DNA of 64,000 bases from Lysobacteraceae bacterium (GCA_016789405.1 JAEUPQ010000029.1:1-64000), one strand, 5' to 3'; positions 53,261-62,950 are shown, counted from the first letter of the stretch. Made by a program: numbers and translations. Notes: generated by a model from the letters alone, not told the origin.

Positions 53261-55348
53261 TCAGCGCACCGGCATGCCCGGCAGCGCGCCGCTGTCGGCG
53301 TCGAGCAGGGCGAGCGCACCGCCATCGAAGCCTGCGGAGAGAATCATGCCTTCGCTCATGCCGAAGCGCATCTTGCGCGGCGCGAGGTTGGCGATGAAGA
53401 CCACGCTGCGGCCGACCAGCTTGTCCGGTTCGCCGTAGCTGGCGCGGATGCCCGAGAAGATCTGGCGTTCGCCCAGGTCACCGGCGTCGAGCTTGAAGCG
53501 CAGCAGCTTGTCGGACCCGTCGACGAAACCGCATTCGAGCACCTTGCCGATGCGCAGGTCGAGCTTGGCGAAGTCTTCGATGCCGATGTATTCGCTATTC
53601 GGCGCTTCGGCTTTCGCAGGCTCGGCGGCCTTCGGCGCGGTGGTATCGGTCTTGGCCGGGGTCGCGGGAACGGCGGGCTGCAGGGAATCCTTGGAAGCTT
53701 CGGTCATGGCGTCGATCTGTTTCGGGTCGATTCGGGTGAAGAGCGGGGTGTAGGTCTGGATCACGTGGTCGAGCAGCGGTGCATCGAGATCGTTCCACTG
53801 CGTCACTGGCGAAGCGAGGAAGGTCTCGGCATGGCCCGCGACGTTCGGCAGCACGGGCTTCAGATAGGCGGCGATCAGGCGGAACAGGTTGATCGCCGTC
53901 GTGCACACGTCTTGCAGACGTTTGCGCGAGGTCTCGCCATCCACGTCCTTGGCGAGCACCCAGGGCGCGCTGTCGGCGACATAGGCGTTGGCTTCGTCGC
54001 AGGCTTCCATGATGTTGCGCAGCGCTGCGGCGGCGTTGTTGGCGGCATAGGCTTCGATGATGGCGTGCCGACGCGCGAGCGTGGCTGCGTACAGGTCCGC
54101 GCCGCGGCCCTGCTCGAGTGCAGCGCCGAGCCGTCCTTCGAATTGTTTCGCGATGAAGCCTGCGCAGCGGCTGGCGATGTTGACGAACTTGCCGACGAGG
54201 TCGCTGTTCACGCGCGCGACGAAATCGGCGAGATTCAAGTCGACGTCCTCGACCTGGCCATTTGTCTTGGTGCCGAAGTAGTAGCGCAGCGCCTCTGCGG
54301 GCAAACCCGACTTCAGATAGGTGCTGGCCATGATGAACGTCCCGCGACCCTTGGACATCTTGGTGCCGTTGACGGTCAGGTATCCATTGACGTGCAGGCG
54401 CGTCGGCGTGCGGAAGCCCGCCCCCTGCAGCACCGACGGCCAGAACAACCCGTGGAAATTCACGATGTCCTTGCCGATGAAGTGGTGCATTTCGGCATCG
54501 CTGCCGGCCTTCGTGAACGCGTCGAAGTCATGGCCCTTCGCGTCGCACAGCGCCTTGAAGCTGCTGAGGTAGCCGATCGGCGCATCAAGCCAGACGTAGA
54601 AGTACTTGCCCGGCTGGCCGGGGATCTCGAAGCCGAAGTAGGGGGCATCGCGCGAGATGTCCCACGGCCGCAGGCCGCCTTCGGCATCCAGCCATTCCTG
54701 CAGCTTCGCCTTCACGCCCGACACGGCGACATCTCGGGACAGCCAATCGCGCAGGAAACCGTCGAACTGGCCGAGCTCGAAGAAGAAGTGCTCCGACTCG
54801 CGCAGTTCCGGCGTTTCGCCGCTCAGCACCGAGCGCGGTTCCTTCAACTCGGTCGGCGCATAGGTTGCGCCGCAGACTTCGCAGTTGTCGCCGTACTGGT
54901 CGGCGCTGCCGCAATTCGGGCAGATGCCCTTGATGTAGCGGTCGGGCAGGAACATGCCCTTGGCCGGATCGTAGAACTGCTGCACGGTCTTGCGGCCGAT
55001 GTGGCCGTTCGCATCGAGCCGGGTGTAGATCGCTTCGGTCAGCGCGCGGTTGCCCGGCGAATTCGTGGAATCGTAGTGATCGTAGACGACGCCGAACGCG
55101 GTGAAGTCGCGCACATGCGCGGCCTGGACATCGGCGATGAAGGCTTCGGGCGTGACGCCGGCCTTTTCGGCCGCCAGCATGATCGGCGTGCCGTGGGTAT
55201 CGTCCGCGCAGACGAAGTGGACCGTGTCCCCTGACATTCGCCGCGCCCGCACCCAGATGTCGGCCTGGATGTAGCCCACCAGGTGGCCAAGATGGATCTG
55301 GCCGTTGGCGTAGGGCAGGGCGTTGGTGACGAGGACGGAACGGGACAT
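53261..55348 (-). CDS. metG: Methionine-tRNA ligase
   Basis: The 695-residue enzyme is a class I synthetase with the HIGH-type motif HLGH (19-22, in GQIHLGHLVGY) and the KMSKS-type KMSKG in NGTKMSKGRGTFI. Its zinc knuckle comprises CPNCGSADQYGDNCEVCG. The C-terminal ~105 residues form the Trbp111-like tRNA-binding domain (FAKLDLRIGKVLECGFV, FIANLAPRKMRFGMSEGM). This matches the E. coli type in full length. A Lys/Pro/Ala linker precedes that domain. metG, mrp and dcd lie near one another in many gammaproteobacteria; here two DUF2147 genes, a TonB receptor and an S8 peptidase gene lie among them. Confidence 0.97.
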   Translation of the reverse strand: MSRSVLVTNALPYANGQIHLGHLVGYIQADIWVRARRMSGDTVHFVCADDTHGTPIMLAAEKAGVTPEAFIADVQAAHVRDFTAFGVVYDHYDSTNSPGNRALTEAIYTRLDANGHIGRKTVQQFYDPAKGMFLPDRYIKGICPNCGSADQYGDNCEVCGATYAPTELKEPRSVLSGETPELRESEHFFFELGQFDGFLRDWLSRDVAVSGVKAKLQEWLDAEGGLRPWDISRDAPYFGFEIPGQPGKYFYVWLDAPIGYLSSFKALCDAKGHDFDAFTKAGSDAEMHHFIGKDIVNFHGLFWPSVLQGAGFRTPTRLHVNGYLTVNGTKMSKGRGTFIMASTYLKSGLPAEALRYYFGTKTNGQVEDVDLNLADFVARVNSDLVGKFVNIASRCAGFIAKQFEGRLGAALEQGRGADLYAATLARRHAIIEAYAANNAAAALRNIMEACDEANAYVADSAPWVLAKDVDGETSRKRLQDVCTTAINLFRLIAAYLKPVLPNVAGHAETFLASPVTQWNDLDAPLLDHVIQTYTPLFTRIDPKQIDAMTEASKDSLQPAVPATPAKTDTTAPKAAEPAKAEAPNSEYIGIEDFAKLDLRIGKVLECGFVDGSDKLLRFKLDAGDLGERQIFSGIRASYGEPDKLVGRSVVFIANLAPRKMRFGMSEGMILSAGFDGGALALLDADSGALPGMPVR

Positions 55349-55432
55349 GGGCGCGGACGACTCCTGGAGTGCGGCCGCCGATTATCGCACGGGTGTCGCG
55401 GTGCCCGGCCGGGGCTCAATGCTTGAGCGGGC

Positions 55433-55873
55433 TCATTCCCGCACCCAGACCTGCGTGCGTCCGAGCAGGGCCATGCCGATGAAGCCGCGGACTTCCAGCT
55501 TGCGGCCGCCCGCGACGGTGGTCATCTTCACCGAGTATTCCTTGCCGTTTTCCGGATCGAGGATGCGTCCGCCGCCCCAACTGCGTCCCTGCGGCTTCAG
55601 CCCCCAGGCGATGTGCATCCCGACGATCGGCTGGTTGCGACGCGTACCCTCGCACGCAGTGCAGAGCGGGTTCGGGCCGTCCTTGGTATCCAGTACCTGG
55701 ACGATGCGCGCCGACAGCGTACCGTTGCCCGCATCGTGGATCTCGATCACGGCCTTGGGCTTCCCGGTGGCATCGTCGATGCTGCGCCAGCGTCCGGCAG
55801 GCGAGGCTTGCTGCGCATGCGCAGCAAGGGGCAGCAGGCAGGCAAGCAAGAGGGGGGCTGGCGTCAGGCGCAT
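55433..55873 (-). CDS. DUF2147 periplasmic protein (copy 1)
   Basis: The 146-residue protein has a signal peptide (LLLACLLPLAAHA) and the DUF2147 pattern: PAGRWRSIDDATGKPKAVIE, CTACEGTRRNQPIVGMHIAWGLK, WGGGRILDPENGKEYSVKMT and a C-terminal RTQVWVRE. DUF2147 proteins are small lipocalin-like beta barrels in the periplasm with no known ligand. It is a paralog of the gene at 55948-56388, with which it shares CxxC spacing and the GKxYxxK segment. A hairpin lies just upstream, so it probably has its own promoter. Confidence 0.88.
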   Translation of the reverse strand: MRLTPAPLLLACLLPLAAHAQQASPAGRWRSIDDATGKPKAVIEIHDAGNGTLSARIVQVLDTKDGPNPLCTACEGTRRNQPIVGMHIAWGLKPQGRSWGGGRILDPENGKEYSVKMTTVAGGRKLEVRGFIGMALLGRTQVWVRE

Positions 55874-55903
55874 GCGGGGAAGAGGTCCGTGGCGTGGAAA
55901 CGA

Positions 55904-55927
55904 AGACGGCCCGATGGCGGGCCGTCT
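55904..55927 (-). terminator. Hairpin between the two DUF2147 genes
   Basis: A perfect 10-bp stem, AGACGGCCCG/CGGGCCGTCT, with a 4-base loop follows the upstream DUF2147 gene. A short TCGTTTC comes next on the minus strand. Confidence 0.65.
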
Positions 55928-55947
55928 GGTGTCTCAGTGAGTCGCGA

Positions 55948-56388
55948 TCAGTTTTCTCGGGTCCAGGTCTGGTGCTTGCAGATCGGCCCCATGCAACCCG
56001 ATACCTCGAACTTGCTGCCACCTGCCTGCAGCGCGGCCTTCGACTTGTAGGTCTTGCCGTTCGCGAGCTTCAGCACGGTACCGCCTTCGAAGGTGCCGTC
56101 GCCCTTCGGCTTCTGGCCCCACATGATGATCATGCCCTTGATCGGCTTGCCCTTCTGGTCGCCCTTGCAATCGCCGCAGGTCGCGTTCGGAGCGAAGAGG
56201 GTTTCGACGACCTTCGCGGAATAGGTCCCGCTCTTGGCTTCGAACACTTCGACGATCAGGCGCGGCTTGCCGGTGTCTTCGTCATACGTCTTCCAGCGGC
56301 CCACCGGCGAACTGTTCTGCGCCGACGCAGCGAACGAAGCGACCAGCGCCGGCAGCGCGAGCAGCGAAATGAATGACTTGATGCGCAT
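55948..56388 (-). CDS. DUF2147 periplasmic protein (copy 2)
   Basis: This 146-residue paralog of the 55433-55873 gene has a signal peptide (LLALPALVASFAASA) and SPVGRWKTYDEDTGKPRLIVE, CGDCKGDQKGKPIKGMIIMW, FEGGTVLKLANGKTYKSKA and a C-terminal GCMGPICKHQTWTREN. The CxxC pair is kept in both copies. An extra Cys pair near the C-terminus (GCMGPIC) is unique to this copy and may form a second disulfide. The function is unknown; the DUF2147 family is exported. Confidence 0.88.
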   Translation of the reverse strand: MRIKSFISLLALPALVASFAASAQNSSPVGRWKTYDEDTGKPRLIVEVFEAKSGTYSAKVVETLFAPNATCGDCKGDQKGKPIKGMIIMWGQKPKGDGTFEGGTVLKLANGKTYKSKAALQAGGSKFEVSGCMGPICKHQTWTREN

Positions 56389-56518
56389 CGTGACCCCTCC
56401 CAGGGCAGTGGATTCTGGATGTGTCGTTGCCCCTGTGGCTGAAGCCCCGGGGATGCGTCTTTATACCGCATCCGGTCGCGTATGGAAGAGGCCGTTCACC
56501 TGTCGGCGGGCAAAAAAA

Positions 56519-56540
56519 GAGCCCGGCTTTCGCCGGGCTC
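56519..56540 (-). terminator. Intrinsic terminator of the TonB receptor gene
   Basis: The 9-bp stem GAGCCCGGC/GCCGGGCTC with a 4-base loop is followed on the minus strand by seven Ts (56518-56512). It is a textbook rho-independent terminator, 34 bp past the receptor stop. Confidence 0.92.
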
Positions 56541-56573
56541 CTTTCATCCAAGAACGATTGCCTGACGGCGAGA

Positions 56574-59447
56574 TCAGAACTTGTAGGCCATGCGGAAGAG
56601 GACCTGTCGACCGGCAGGATCGGCGCCGATGAAGGGGCTGTAGAACGGATGGCCCGTATTGGTCGGATCAGGGCGCGTCGTGTTGTTCAAGACATTGTTG
56701 ACGATCAAGGAAGCCACGACATTCGAGCCGAACTTCTTGTCGACCGACAGGTTGTAGAACATGTAGGGGCCAATGCGCCTGGTTTCACCCGCGTTGGGGG
56801 CTGAACCATAGCGGAAGCCGGCGACGGTCGTCGACCAATCCCCCTTCGACCAGCCGATCGCACCACGAACACGGCTGCGCTGATTGTCATTCGACAACAG
56901 GTCACGGAAGTCAATGAGCCTGTCTTCCGGGAATTGCTGGAACTCTTCCTTGCGCGTGACGGAATACGCCAGTTGGAGATCGAAATCGCCCAGTCGATCA
57001 GTGTCGAGCCTGTAGCGCAGGGTGGTATCAACGCCCGTGTTGCGAGTCAGCGCAGTATTGATCGCCGATGTGGCGACATTGGCAACGCGTCCGTCAAGCG
57101 CGGTTCCCGGGGCAGACTGGCGGGTCACGAAGCTCGTGATCTGCTGGCAGAACGGCGAGCTCAACGCATACGGGAACGGGCTTCCGTCGGCATTGGTGCT
57201 GAGTCGGCAGCCTGCTTCATTTCGCAGGATATAAGCCAAGGTCAACACGCTGGCCTGATCTTCAAGCTTGATGTCGTAGTAGTCGGCGCTGATCGAAAGG
57301 CTGTCCGTGATGTCCCAGACAAAGCCCGCGGTCCACGATTCGCTTTCTTCTTCCTTCAGGCCAGTGTTGCCCGAAACGGAATTCTGCATGGAATAAACCG
57401 TGGGGTCGCCGGAGCGATTGCATTGCGCCAAGGTGCGGGGCGTCGGTGCGCCCGGGCCGACGCCGGCGCGGCAAGCATACTGGTCGAGAGCGGACTGGAA
57501 GCCGGCAGCGCCTTCAGCGAAGACCAACTGCATGTCAGGCGCACGGAATCCCGTGCCGTAATTGCCGCGGATCAGGAAGCTTTCGAATGGACGGAATTCG
57601 AAGCCGGCGGAATACGTAATCGCATCATCCACTTCGGTGATGTCGTCGTACTTGTCGTAACGCGCTGCCAACTGAAGATTCAGCATTGAAAAAACGGGAA
57701 CCTTGAATTCAACGCCGAATGCATAGCGGCTGCGGTCGCCGTGCGTCACGCCTGAGCTGCGCAGGTTGAAGATGGTCTGGTTGTCGATTGGACGAAGTGC
57801 ATCCGTTCGCGGGTCGCTTTCGAGATCCAGGGTCTGCTTGGCGGCTTCGACGGTTGCTGCGAAGCCAAGGGGACCGGCAGGAAGTTCGAAAAGATCGCCC
57901 GAAACAACAAAGCTACCTTGAGTGGACGTGGTCTCACCCTGATTGACGACGCGTGTGGACACGGCTGCGTATTGCGCGGGCGTGAACGGCGTATGCCAGC
58001 GATCGAGGTTCAGGGTGTAGATCGGGAAGCCACTGGCAGTGTATCCCTGCAGCGGTCCGAGGAAGTAGTCGTGGACGGCCTGAGCGAGCAGGCGCGGGCG
58101 GTTCTGTTCGTACTCATAACGCGCATGCGAAACGGTGGCGTCCCAGTCGAACTTGTCGCTGAAAGAACCGCGAACGCCGCCTGCGATTTCGAATGTCTGC
58201 TCATCGAAGTTCGTCGTAACCGCTTCGGCTCCGCCCAGTTCGAACGGATTGAAAATGCGTTGAAGCTGGATCAGCGAATTGAATTGCGGGTCGAAGTACG
58301 CGGACGTTGCCGAGCCGCGAACCTGGCCGGCAGCAGGGCGCAGGGTATTGAAGGGGTCACCCGATGTTCCCCAGAACTCCGTTCCCGAACTGGCGGACGC
58401 CTTCGAATCGTAAGCGGTCAGGCTTCCCCACAGCTGAAGATTGTTCTCGAACGTTTTTTCAGCGCGCAGATATCCCGAGTAGTTCTCGCGCTTGTTCACG
58501 ATCGACCGCGCACCCACCGTGGTGTAGGAACCGCAGATCCGGCCGCGCGTCGGGGAGTTGAAGGTCTCGTAGCCGAACCGGTTGCACACGTCGGCGCCGG
58601 GATAATAGGCGGCAAAATTGGCATTCGGGTTGGAAAGCCGGATGGCGATCAACGAAAGCGAAGGCGCAACATTGGTGCCGTTCGGGCCGTCGCGGAGATC
58701 GTCCATGAAATCGCGCTGTGAGGCGAATACGGGTTCGTTCTGCGAGTACTGCAGGGCATAGACCAGATTCCAGTCATCGCCTACGCGGCCACCCGTCAAT
58801 TCGAGATCAACGCTGTCACCACCGCCCTCAGTGAACGTACCCACGGTGCCGCGGATCGCGTTACCTTCAAAATTCTTGCGCAGGACAATGTTGACGACGC
58901 CCGCGATGGCGTCGGAACCGTAAATGGCCGATGCGCCGCCGGACAAGACTTCGACGCGCTCGATGATCGAAGACGGAATTGCGCCGACGTTGACTGAGGA
59001 GTTGTCGCGGTTGTAGGGCTGCGGGTATTCGGCCGGTCGGCGGCCATCGATCAAAACGAGCGTATAGCCCGGTCCGAGGCCGCGGAGATTGATGACCTGT
59101 GCATTCGGCGTGAAGCCGGTGACAGCGAGCTCGCCAGTGAAGGAGTTGGTGGTCGTCTGCGTCAGCGTCTGCAGCATATCGCCGACGGTCTGGAATCCTT
59201 CACGGTCGATGTCCTCGCGCGAAATGACGGTGACCGGTGCCGGACCTTCGACTTCAGCACGCTTGATTCGGCTGCCGACCACTTCGATGCGGTCGAGGCT
59301 GGCCGACTCCTTGTCCTGGGATTGCTCTTCCGAGCCGGAGTTGGTGGTGGCGTCCTGGGCAAATGCAGCGCCCGAGATCAGGAATGTCGACAGGATTGCG
59401 GTTGTGAGGCGGCAGCGGTTGAGGCTGCGCGAGTAGCGTGAATTCAT
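56574..59447 (-). CDS. TonB-dependent outer membrane receptor
   Basis: The start at ATG 59447 follows GGGGA; an ATG six codons earlier is less likely. The 957-residue protein has a signal peptide ending AFA, and a plug domain (about 55-170) with DRIEVVGSRIKRA, VINLRGLGPGYTLVLIDGRR, IERVEVLSGGASAIYGSDAI and GVVNIVLRKNFEG. A long beta barrel follows, ending VLFRMAYKF with the terminal aromatic residue needed for insertion. Motifs such as GTGFRAPDMQL and YDIKLEDQAS are typical of barrels. The substrate cannot be named; no regulator, sigma/FecR or enzyme cluster sits beside it. Base composition is more AT-rich than in neighbouring genes. Confidence 0.93.
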   Translation of the reverse strand: MNSRYSRSLNRCRLTTAILSTFLISGAAFAQDATTNSGSEEQSQDKESASLDRIEVVGSRIKRAEVEGPAPVTVISREDIDREGFQTVGDMLQTLTQTTTNSFTGELAVTGFTPNAQVINLRGLGPGYTLVLIDGRRPAEYPQPYNRDNSSVNVGAIPSSIIERVEVLSGGASAIYGSDAIAGVVNIVLRKNFEGNAIRGTVGTFTEGGGDSVDLELTGGRVGDDWNLVYALQYSQNEPVFASQRDFMDDLRDGPNGTNVAPSLSLIAIRLSNPNANFAAYYPGADVCNRFGYETFNSPTRGRICGSYTTVGARSIVNKRENYSGYLRAEKTFENNLQLWGSLTAYDSKASASSGTEFWGTSGDPFNTLRPAAGQVRGSATSAYFDPQFNSLIQLQRIFNPFELGGAEAVTTNFDEQTFEIAGGVRGSFSDKFDWDATVSHARYEYEQNRPRLLAQAVHDYFLGPLQGYTASGFPIYTLNLDRWHTPFTPAQYAAVSTRVVNQGETTSTQGSFVVSGDLFELPAGPLGFAATVEAAKQTLDLESDPRTDALRPIDNQTIFNLRSSGVTHGDRSRYAFGVEFKVPVFSMLNLQLAARYDKYDDITEVDDAITYSAGFEFRPFESFLIRGNYGTGFRAPDMQLVFAEGAAGFQSALDQYACRAGVGPGAPTPRTLAQCNRSGDPTVYSMQNSVSGNTGLKEEESESWTAGFVWDITDSLSISADYYDIKLEDQASVLTLAYILRNEAGCRLSTNADGSPFPYALSSPFCQQITSFVTRQSAPGTALDGRVANVATSAINTALTRNTGVDTTLRYRLDTDRLGDFDLQLAYSVTRKEEFQQFPEDRLIDFRDLLSNDNQRSRVRGAIGWSKGDWSTTVAGFRYGSAPNAGETRRIGPYMFYNLSVDKKFGSNVVASLIVNNVLNNTTRPDPTNTGHPFYSPFIGADPAGRQVLFRMAYKF

Positions 59448-59519
59448 GTATGTCCCCGGTTGCAAGAAGGCATGTTCGTGACGGGAAGATCCGAACCCCT
59501 CGACCCCCCTTCCCTGAAG

Positions 59520-59534
59520 TTAACATGCGGTTAA
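59520..59534. promoter_or_regulatory. Inverted repeat upstream of the TonB receptor gene
   Basis: TTAAC-N5-GTTAA lies 73 bp before the receptor start, in an AT-rich patch shared with the divergent mrp gene. Its position suits an operator, but no regulator is known. Confidence 0.35.
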
Positions 59535-59674
59535 GGTGCTTGTCATGAGGAATACACGTCGTTGTGCTGGGTATTTCCAGTGAGATCCGTCACAAAATCT
59601 CGATGCCCATCCGTATGGACAAGGCCAGCAACGCAGTGCTGGTCGCCACCGGATTGGCCGGCGACAATAGTCGA

Positions 59675-60538
59675 ATGAATACTTCCAGACTTCCTCCCCA
59701 TGCGGTTCAGCCCGACCTCTCTCCTTTGCCGCGCATCAGGAACATCCTGTCAGTGGGGTCCGGCAAGGGAGGGGTCGGCAAGTCGACGACGGCGGTCAAC
59801 CTCGCGGTGGCACTCGCAGCCAGCGGTCTGCGGGTGGGTCTTCTCGATGCCGACATCTACGGTCCCAGCGTTCCGACGATGCTCGGGTTGTCCGGGCGAC
59901 CGGACAGTCCTGACGGCAAGTCCATCCTGCCGATGCGTGCCCACGGCGTCGAGACCATGTCGATCGGCTTCCTCGTCGAGCAGGACACCCCGATGATCTG
60001 GCGCGGCCCCATGGCGACGTCGGCACTGACCCAGCTGCTCAACGATACCCGTTGGGGGGGCGAGGACGGCGAAGGCCTGGACATCCTTGTCGTGGACCTG
60101 CCGCCTGGTACGGGCGATATCCAGCTGACCCTGGCCCAGAAGATCCCGGTGGCCGGGGCGCTGATCGTGACGACGCCGCAGGAGGTTGCGACGCTGGATG
60201 CGCGCAAGGCCTTGAAGATGTTCGAAAAAGTGAACGTGCCGGTCCTGGGGCTGATCGAGAACATGGGGCAGCACGTGTGCTCGAACTGTGGTCACGTCGA
60301 GCACCTGTTCGGCGCCGGTGGTGGCGAGCGCATGGCCGCGCTGTATGGCGTGCCGCTGCTGGGCGCCCTGCCACTGGATATCGCCATCCGCGAGCAGGGC
60401 GATCTTGGCGCCCCGGTCGTCGCAGCGGCACCGGATTCGGCGGTTGCAGCTGCCTACCGTGCACTGGCGCAGCGCGTCGTGGAAGCCCTGGGCGAGCGTC
60501 CGAGAGTCAAGATGGAGATCGGCGCGACCCTGGTCTGA
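59675..60538 (+). CDS. mrp: Mrp/ApbC iron-sulfur cluster carrier ATPase
   Basis: I choose ATG 59675 (MNTSRLPP), since earlier codons are unsupported. The 287-residue protein has a deviant Walker A SVGSGKGGVGKSTTAVNLA (26-44), LLDADIYGPSVPTMLGL, VDLPPGTGDIQLTLAQK and the paired-Cys CSNCGHVEHLFG that carries the cluster. It lacks the N-terminal DUF59/MIP18 domain of the 369-residue E. coli protein. Mrp proteins deliver Fe-S clusters to target enzymes. It diverges from the TonB receptor gene. Confidence 0.95.
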   Translation: MNTSRLPPHAVQPDLSPLPRIRNILSVGSGKGGVGKSTTAVNLAVALAASGLRVGLLDADIYGPSVPTMLGLSGRPDSPDGKSILPMRAHGVETMSIGFLVEQDTPMIWRGPMATSALTQLLNDTRWGGEDGEGLDILVVDLPPGTGDIQLTLAQKIPVAGALIVTTPQEVATLDARKALKMFEKVNVPVLGLIENMGQHVCSNCGHVEHLFGAGGGERMAALYGVPLLGALPLDIAIREQGDLGAPVVAAAPDSAVAAAYRALAQRVVEALGERPRVKMEIGATLV

Positions 60539-60723
60539 ATCGATCGGAAGTGTGATGGAGATAGGTGTTGCTGATCGGTGACCGGTGTCATTCGCCGCCC
60601 ATCGGTGATGTTGCGTTGCGGCGTGCCCTGTCCTTGTGATGAAGATTACGGTTCGAAGGTGCCGTGGTCGCGCCACCGTACGAAGGACCACCACACCGGA
60701 ATCACTCCACAGGGGCATCACTG

Positions 60724-62094
60724 ATGAATCGTTTCGCTCGTCGTGCCGCGCTGGCCTGCGCGGTCGTGGCATCGCTGGGTCTGTCTTCCGTCGCGTTCGC
60801 CGGAGGCAGGCCGGATGCCGTGATCTCCAGCCTGAACGCTGGTCGTGCCCATGAGGCCAACCAGCTCATCATCAAGTTCCGCGACGGTGCCAGCACCGTG
60901 CAGCGCAACGCCATCCGCAGTGGCCTGCGAGCCGTCGGCGTCGAGACGCTGCGCGGAAGCCGGCGCGGCGGCGAAACCGCCCTGATGCGACTGCCGGCAG
61001 GCGCCAACCTGCAGGCCGCTATTCGCCGGCTGTCGACCAATCCTGCCATCGAGTACGCCGAGCCCAACTGGGTCTACACCCACGCAGCAACGTCCAACGA
61101 CACCTATTACACGAACGGTTCGCTCTGGGGCATGTACGGTGATGCCAGCAGCCCAGCGAACCAGTTCGGCTCGCAGGCTGCCGAGGCCTGGGCGGCAGGC
61201 CACACCGATTGCAGCGGCGTGCTGGTCGGCGTGATCGATGAAGGCATCTACTTCAACCATCCGGACCTGGCAGCCAACATCTGGACCAACCCGTACGACC
61301 CGGTGGACGGTGTCGACAACGACGGCAACGGCTATGTGGACGATGTCCGCGGCTGGGACTTCGACGGCAACAGCAACAACATCAATTCCGGCGGCGCGAA
61401 CGACGACCACGGCACCCACGTCTCCGGCACCATCGCCGGTGTCGGCGGCAATGGCCAGGGTGTCGCGGGGGTGTGCTGGAGCGGCGTGAAGCTGATTTCC
61501 GGCCGATTCCTCGGCCGTCGTGGCGGCACGACCGCGAATGCGATCAAGGCGGTCGACTACTTCACCGATCTCAAGACCCGGCATGGCCTGAACATCGTCG
61601 CCACGAACAACTCGTGGGGCGGCGGCGGGTTCTCGCAGGCGCTGCAGGATGCCATCGGCCGTGCCAACAACGCCGGCATCCTGTTCGTAGCGGCCGCCGG
61701 CAACTCCGGCGCGAACAACGACGCGACGGCCAGCTACCCGTCGAACTATCCCAACGCGAACATCATTGCCGTGGCCGCCCTGGCCAGCAACGGCACGCTG
61801 GCCAGCTACTCGCAGTACGGCGCGACCACGGTCGACATCTGCGCGCCGGGTTCCGCGGTCTACTCGACGGTTCCGGTCAACTCGAAGGGCAAGATCGTGC
61901 CTGGATACTCCAGCTACAGCGGCACTTCGATGGCGACCCCGCACGTGACCGGTGGCGTGGCCCTGTATGCCTCGTCGCACCCGGGCGCCAGCGCGTCCGA
62001 CATCAAGTCCGCCATCATGGGGACGGCCGTTCCGACCACATCCTGCAACGGCAAGGTCGTCACCAACGGCCGCTTGAACGTCAGCAGCTTCTGA
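60724..62094 (+). CDS. Secreted S8 family (subtilisin-like) serine peptidase
   Basis: The start at ATG 60724 gives a signal peptide ([21 protein letters not shown]), then an I9-like propeptide ([11 protein letters not shown] through [13 protein letters not shown], about 46-118) that would be removed on activation. The catalytic triad is Asp172 (GVIDEGI), His229 (DDHGTHVSG) and Ser402 ([12 protein letters not shown]), with the oxyanion Asn in NNSWGGGG near 297. The Asp motif reads DEG where DSG or DTG is usual. A Ca-binding-like Asp/Asn insertion ([12 protein letters not shown]) lies between Asp and His. There is no C-terminal pre-peptidase domain at 456 residues. Confidence 0.95.
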   Translation: MNRFARRAALACAVVASLGLSSVAFAGGRPDAVISSLNAGRAHEANQLIIKFRDGASTVQRNAIRSGLRAVGVETLRGSRRGGETALMRLPAGANLQAAIRRLSTNPAIEYAEPNWVYTHAATSNDTYYTNGSLWGMYGDASSPANQFGSQAAEAWAAGHTDCSGVLVGVIDEGIYFNHPDLAANIWTNPYDPVDGVDNDGNGYVDDVRGWDFDGNSNNINSGGANDDHGTHVSGTIAGVGGNGQGVAGVCWSGVKLISGRFLGRRGGTTANAIKAVDYFTDLKTRHGLNIVATNNSWGGGGFSQALQDAIGRANNAGILFVAAAGNSGANNDATASYPSNYPNANIIAVAALASNGTLASYSQYGATTVDICAPGSAVYSTVPVNSKGKIVPGYSSYSGTSMATPHVTGGVALYASSHPGASASDIKSAIMGTAVPTTSCNGKVVTNGRLNVSSF

Positions 62095-62114
62095 TCCACG
62101 GGGATCTGCACGCG

Positions 62115-62141
62115 CGAAGGCCCGGCCATGCCGGGCCTTCG
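62115..62141 (+). terminator. Terminator of the S8 peptidase gene
   Basis: A perfect 12-bp stem CGAAGGCCCGGC/GCCGGGCCTTCG with a CAT loop lies 20 bp past the stop. It is followed by TCGTT. Confidence 0.75.
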
Positions 62142-62251
62142 TCGTTACGGGGGGGGGAGACGATGCCTCCCCGGCTACGGAGTACCGGCGTCAATCCCGT
62201 AGAATGACCGGCCCTGACCGAGACGACGGGCTCCCGGCCCGCTACACACGC

Positions 62252-62821
62252 ATGAGCATCAAGAGCGACCGCTGGATCCGCCGCATGTCCGAACAGCACG
62301 GCATGATCGAACCCTTCGAGCCGGGCCAGGTCAAGCAGGACGCCAATGGCCAGCGCATCGTCAGCCACGGGACATCCAGCTACGGTTACGACGTCCGCTG
62401 CTCGCGCGAATTCAAGATCTTCACCAACATCAACTCGACGATCGTCGATCCGAAGCATTTCGACCCGAAGAGCTTCGTCGACGTGGTCGGCGACGAATGC
62501 ATCATCCCGCCGAACTCCTTCGCGCTCGCGCGCACCGTCGAGTATTTCCGCATTCCCCGCGACGTGCTGGTCGTCTGCCTCGGCAAGAGCACCTATGCCC
62601 GCTGCGGCATCATCGTGAACGTCACGCCGCTCGAGCCGGAATGGGAAGGGCATGTGACGCTCGAGTTCAGCAATACCACGCCGCTGCCCGCGCGCATCTA
62701 TGCCAACGAAGGCGTGGCGCAGATGCTGTTCTTCCAGTCCGACGAAGTCTGCGAAACCTCCTACAAGGATCGCGGCGGGAAATACCAGGGCCAGACCGGC
62801 GTGACGCTTCCGCGCACCTGA
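62252..62821 (+). CDS. dcd: dCTP deaminase
   Basis: The start at ATG 62252 ([12 protein letters not shown]) gives 189 residues, normal for the gammaproteobacterial enzyme. It is a trimeric dUTPase-fold enzyme that deaminates dCTP to dUTP for thymidylate synthesis. Motifs include [56 protein letters not shown] (with the nucleotide-binding GKSTYAR), [21 protein letters not shown] (with catalytic-type Glu) and a C-terminal [18 protein letters not shown]. The start is favoured over an upstream in-frame codon at 62204 by family length. Confidence 0.97.
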   Translation: MSIKSDRWIRRMSEQHGMIEPFEPGQVKQDANGQRIVSHGTSSYGYDVRCSREFKIFTNINSTIVDPKHFDPKSFVDVVGDECIIPPNSFALARTVEYFRIPRDVLVVCLGKSTYARCGIIVNVTPLEPEWEGHVTLEFSNTTPLPARIYANEGVAQMLFFQSDEVCETSYKDRGGKYQGQTGVTLPRT

Positions 62822-62863
62822 TCACAGGCAACATCCAGCCTCCCCAGGATCCAGGAGACGCTC

Positions 62864-62950
62864 ATGGACGACGCTTCCCGAAATCCCTGCCACGCGCCGG
62901 AGTCGCACGACATGTCCTCCGCCGCGAAGGCAGCGAACGACCGGCCTTGA
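62864..62950 (+). CDS. Possible 28-codon leader ORF before the TPR gene
   Basis: ATG 62864 has a strong CAGGAG site upstream and opens 28 codons (MDDASRNPC, then SSAAKAANDRP). Its TGA overlaps the TTG start of the next gene (TTGA). It may be a translational leader, or the two frames may be one gene with a 1-base error. It is too short to classify. Confidence 0.4.
   Translation: MDDASRNPCHAPESHDMSSAAKAANDRP

Noticed and set aside
56574-59447. Horizontal transfer of the TonB receptor gene
   Set aside because: The lower GC is suggestive, but no mobile-element gene, repeat border or tRNA lies next to it, so I do not claim transfer.
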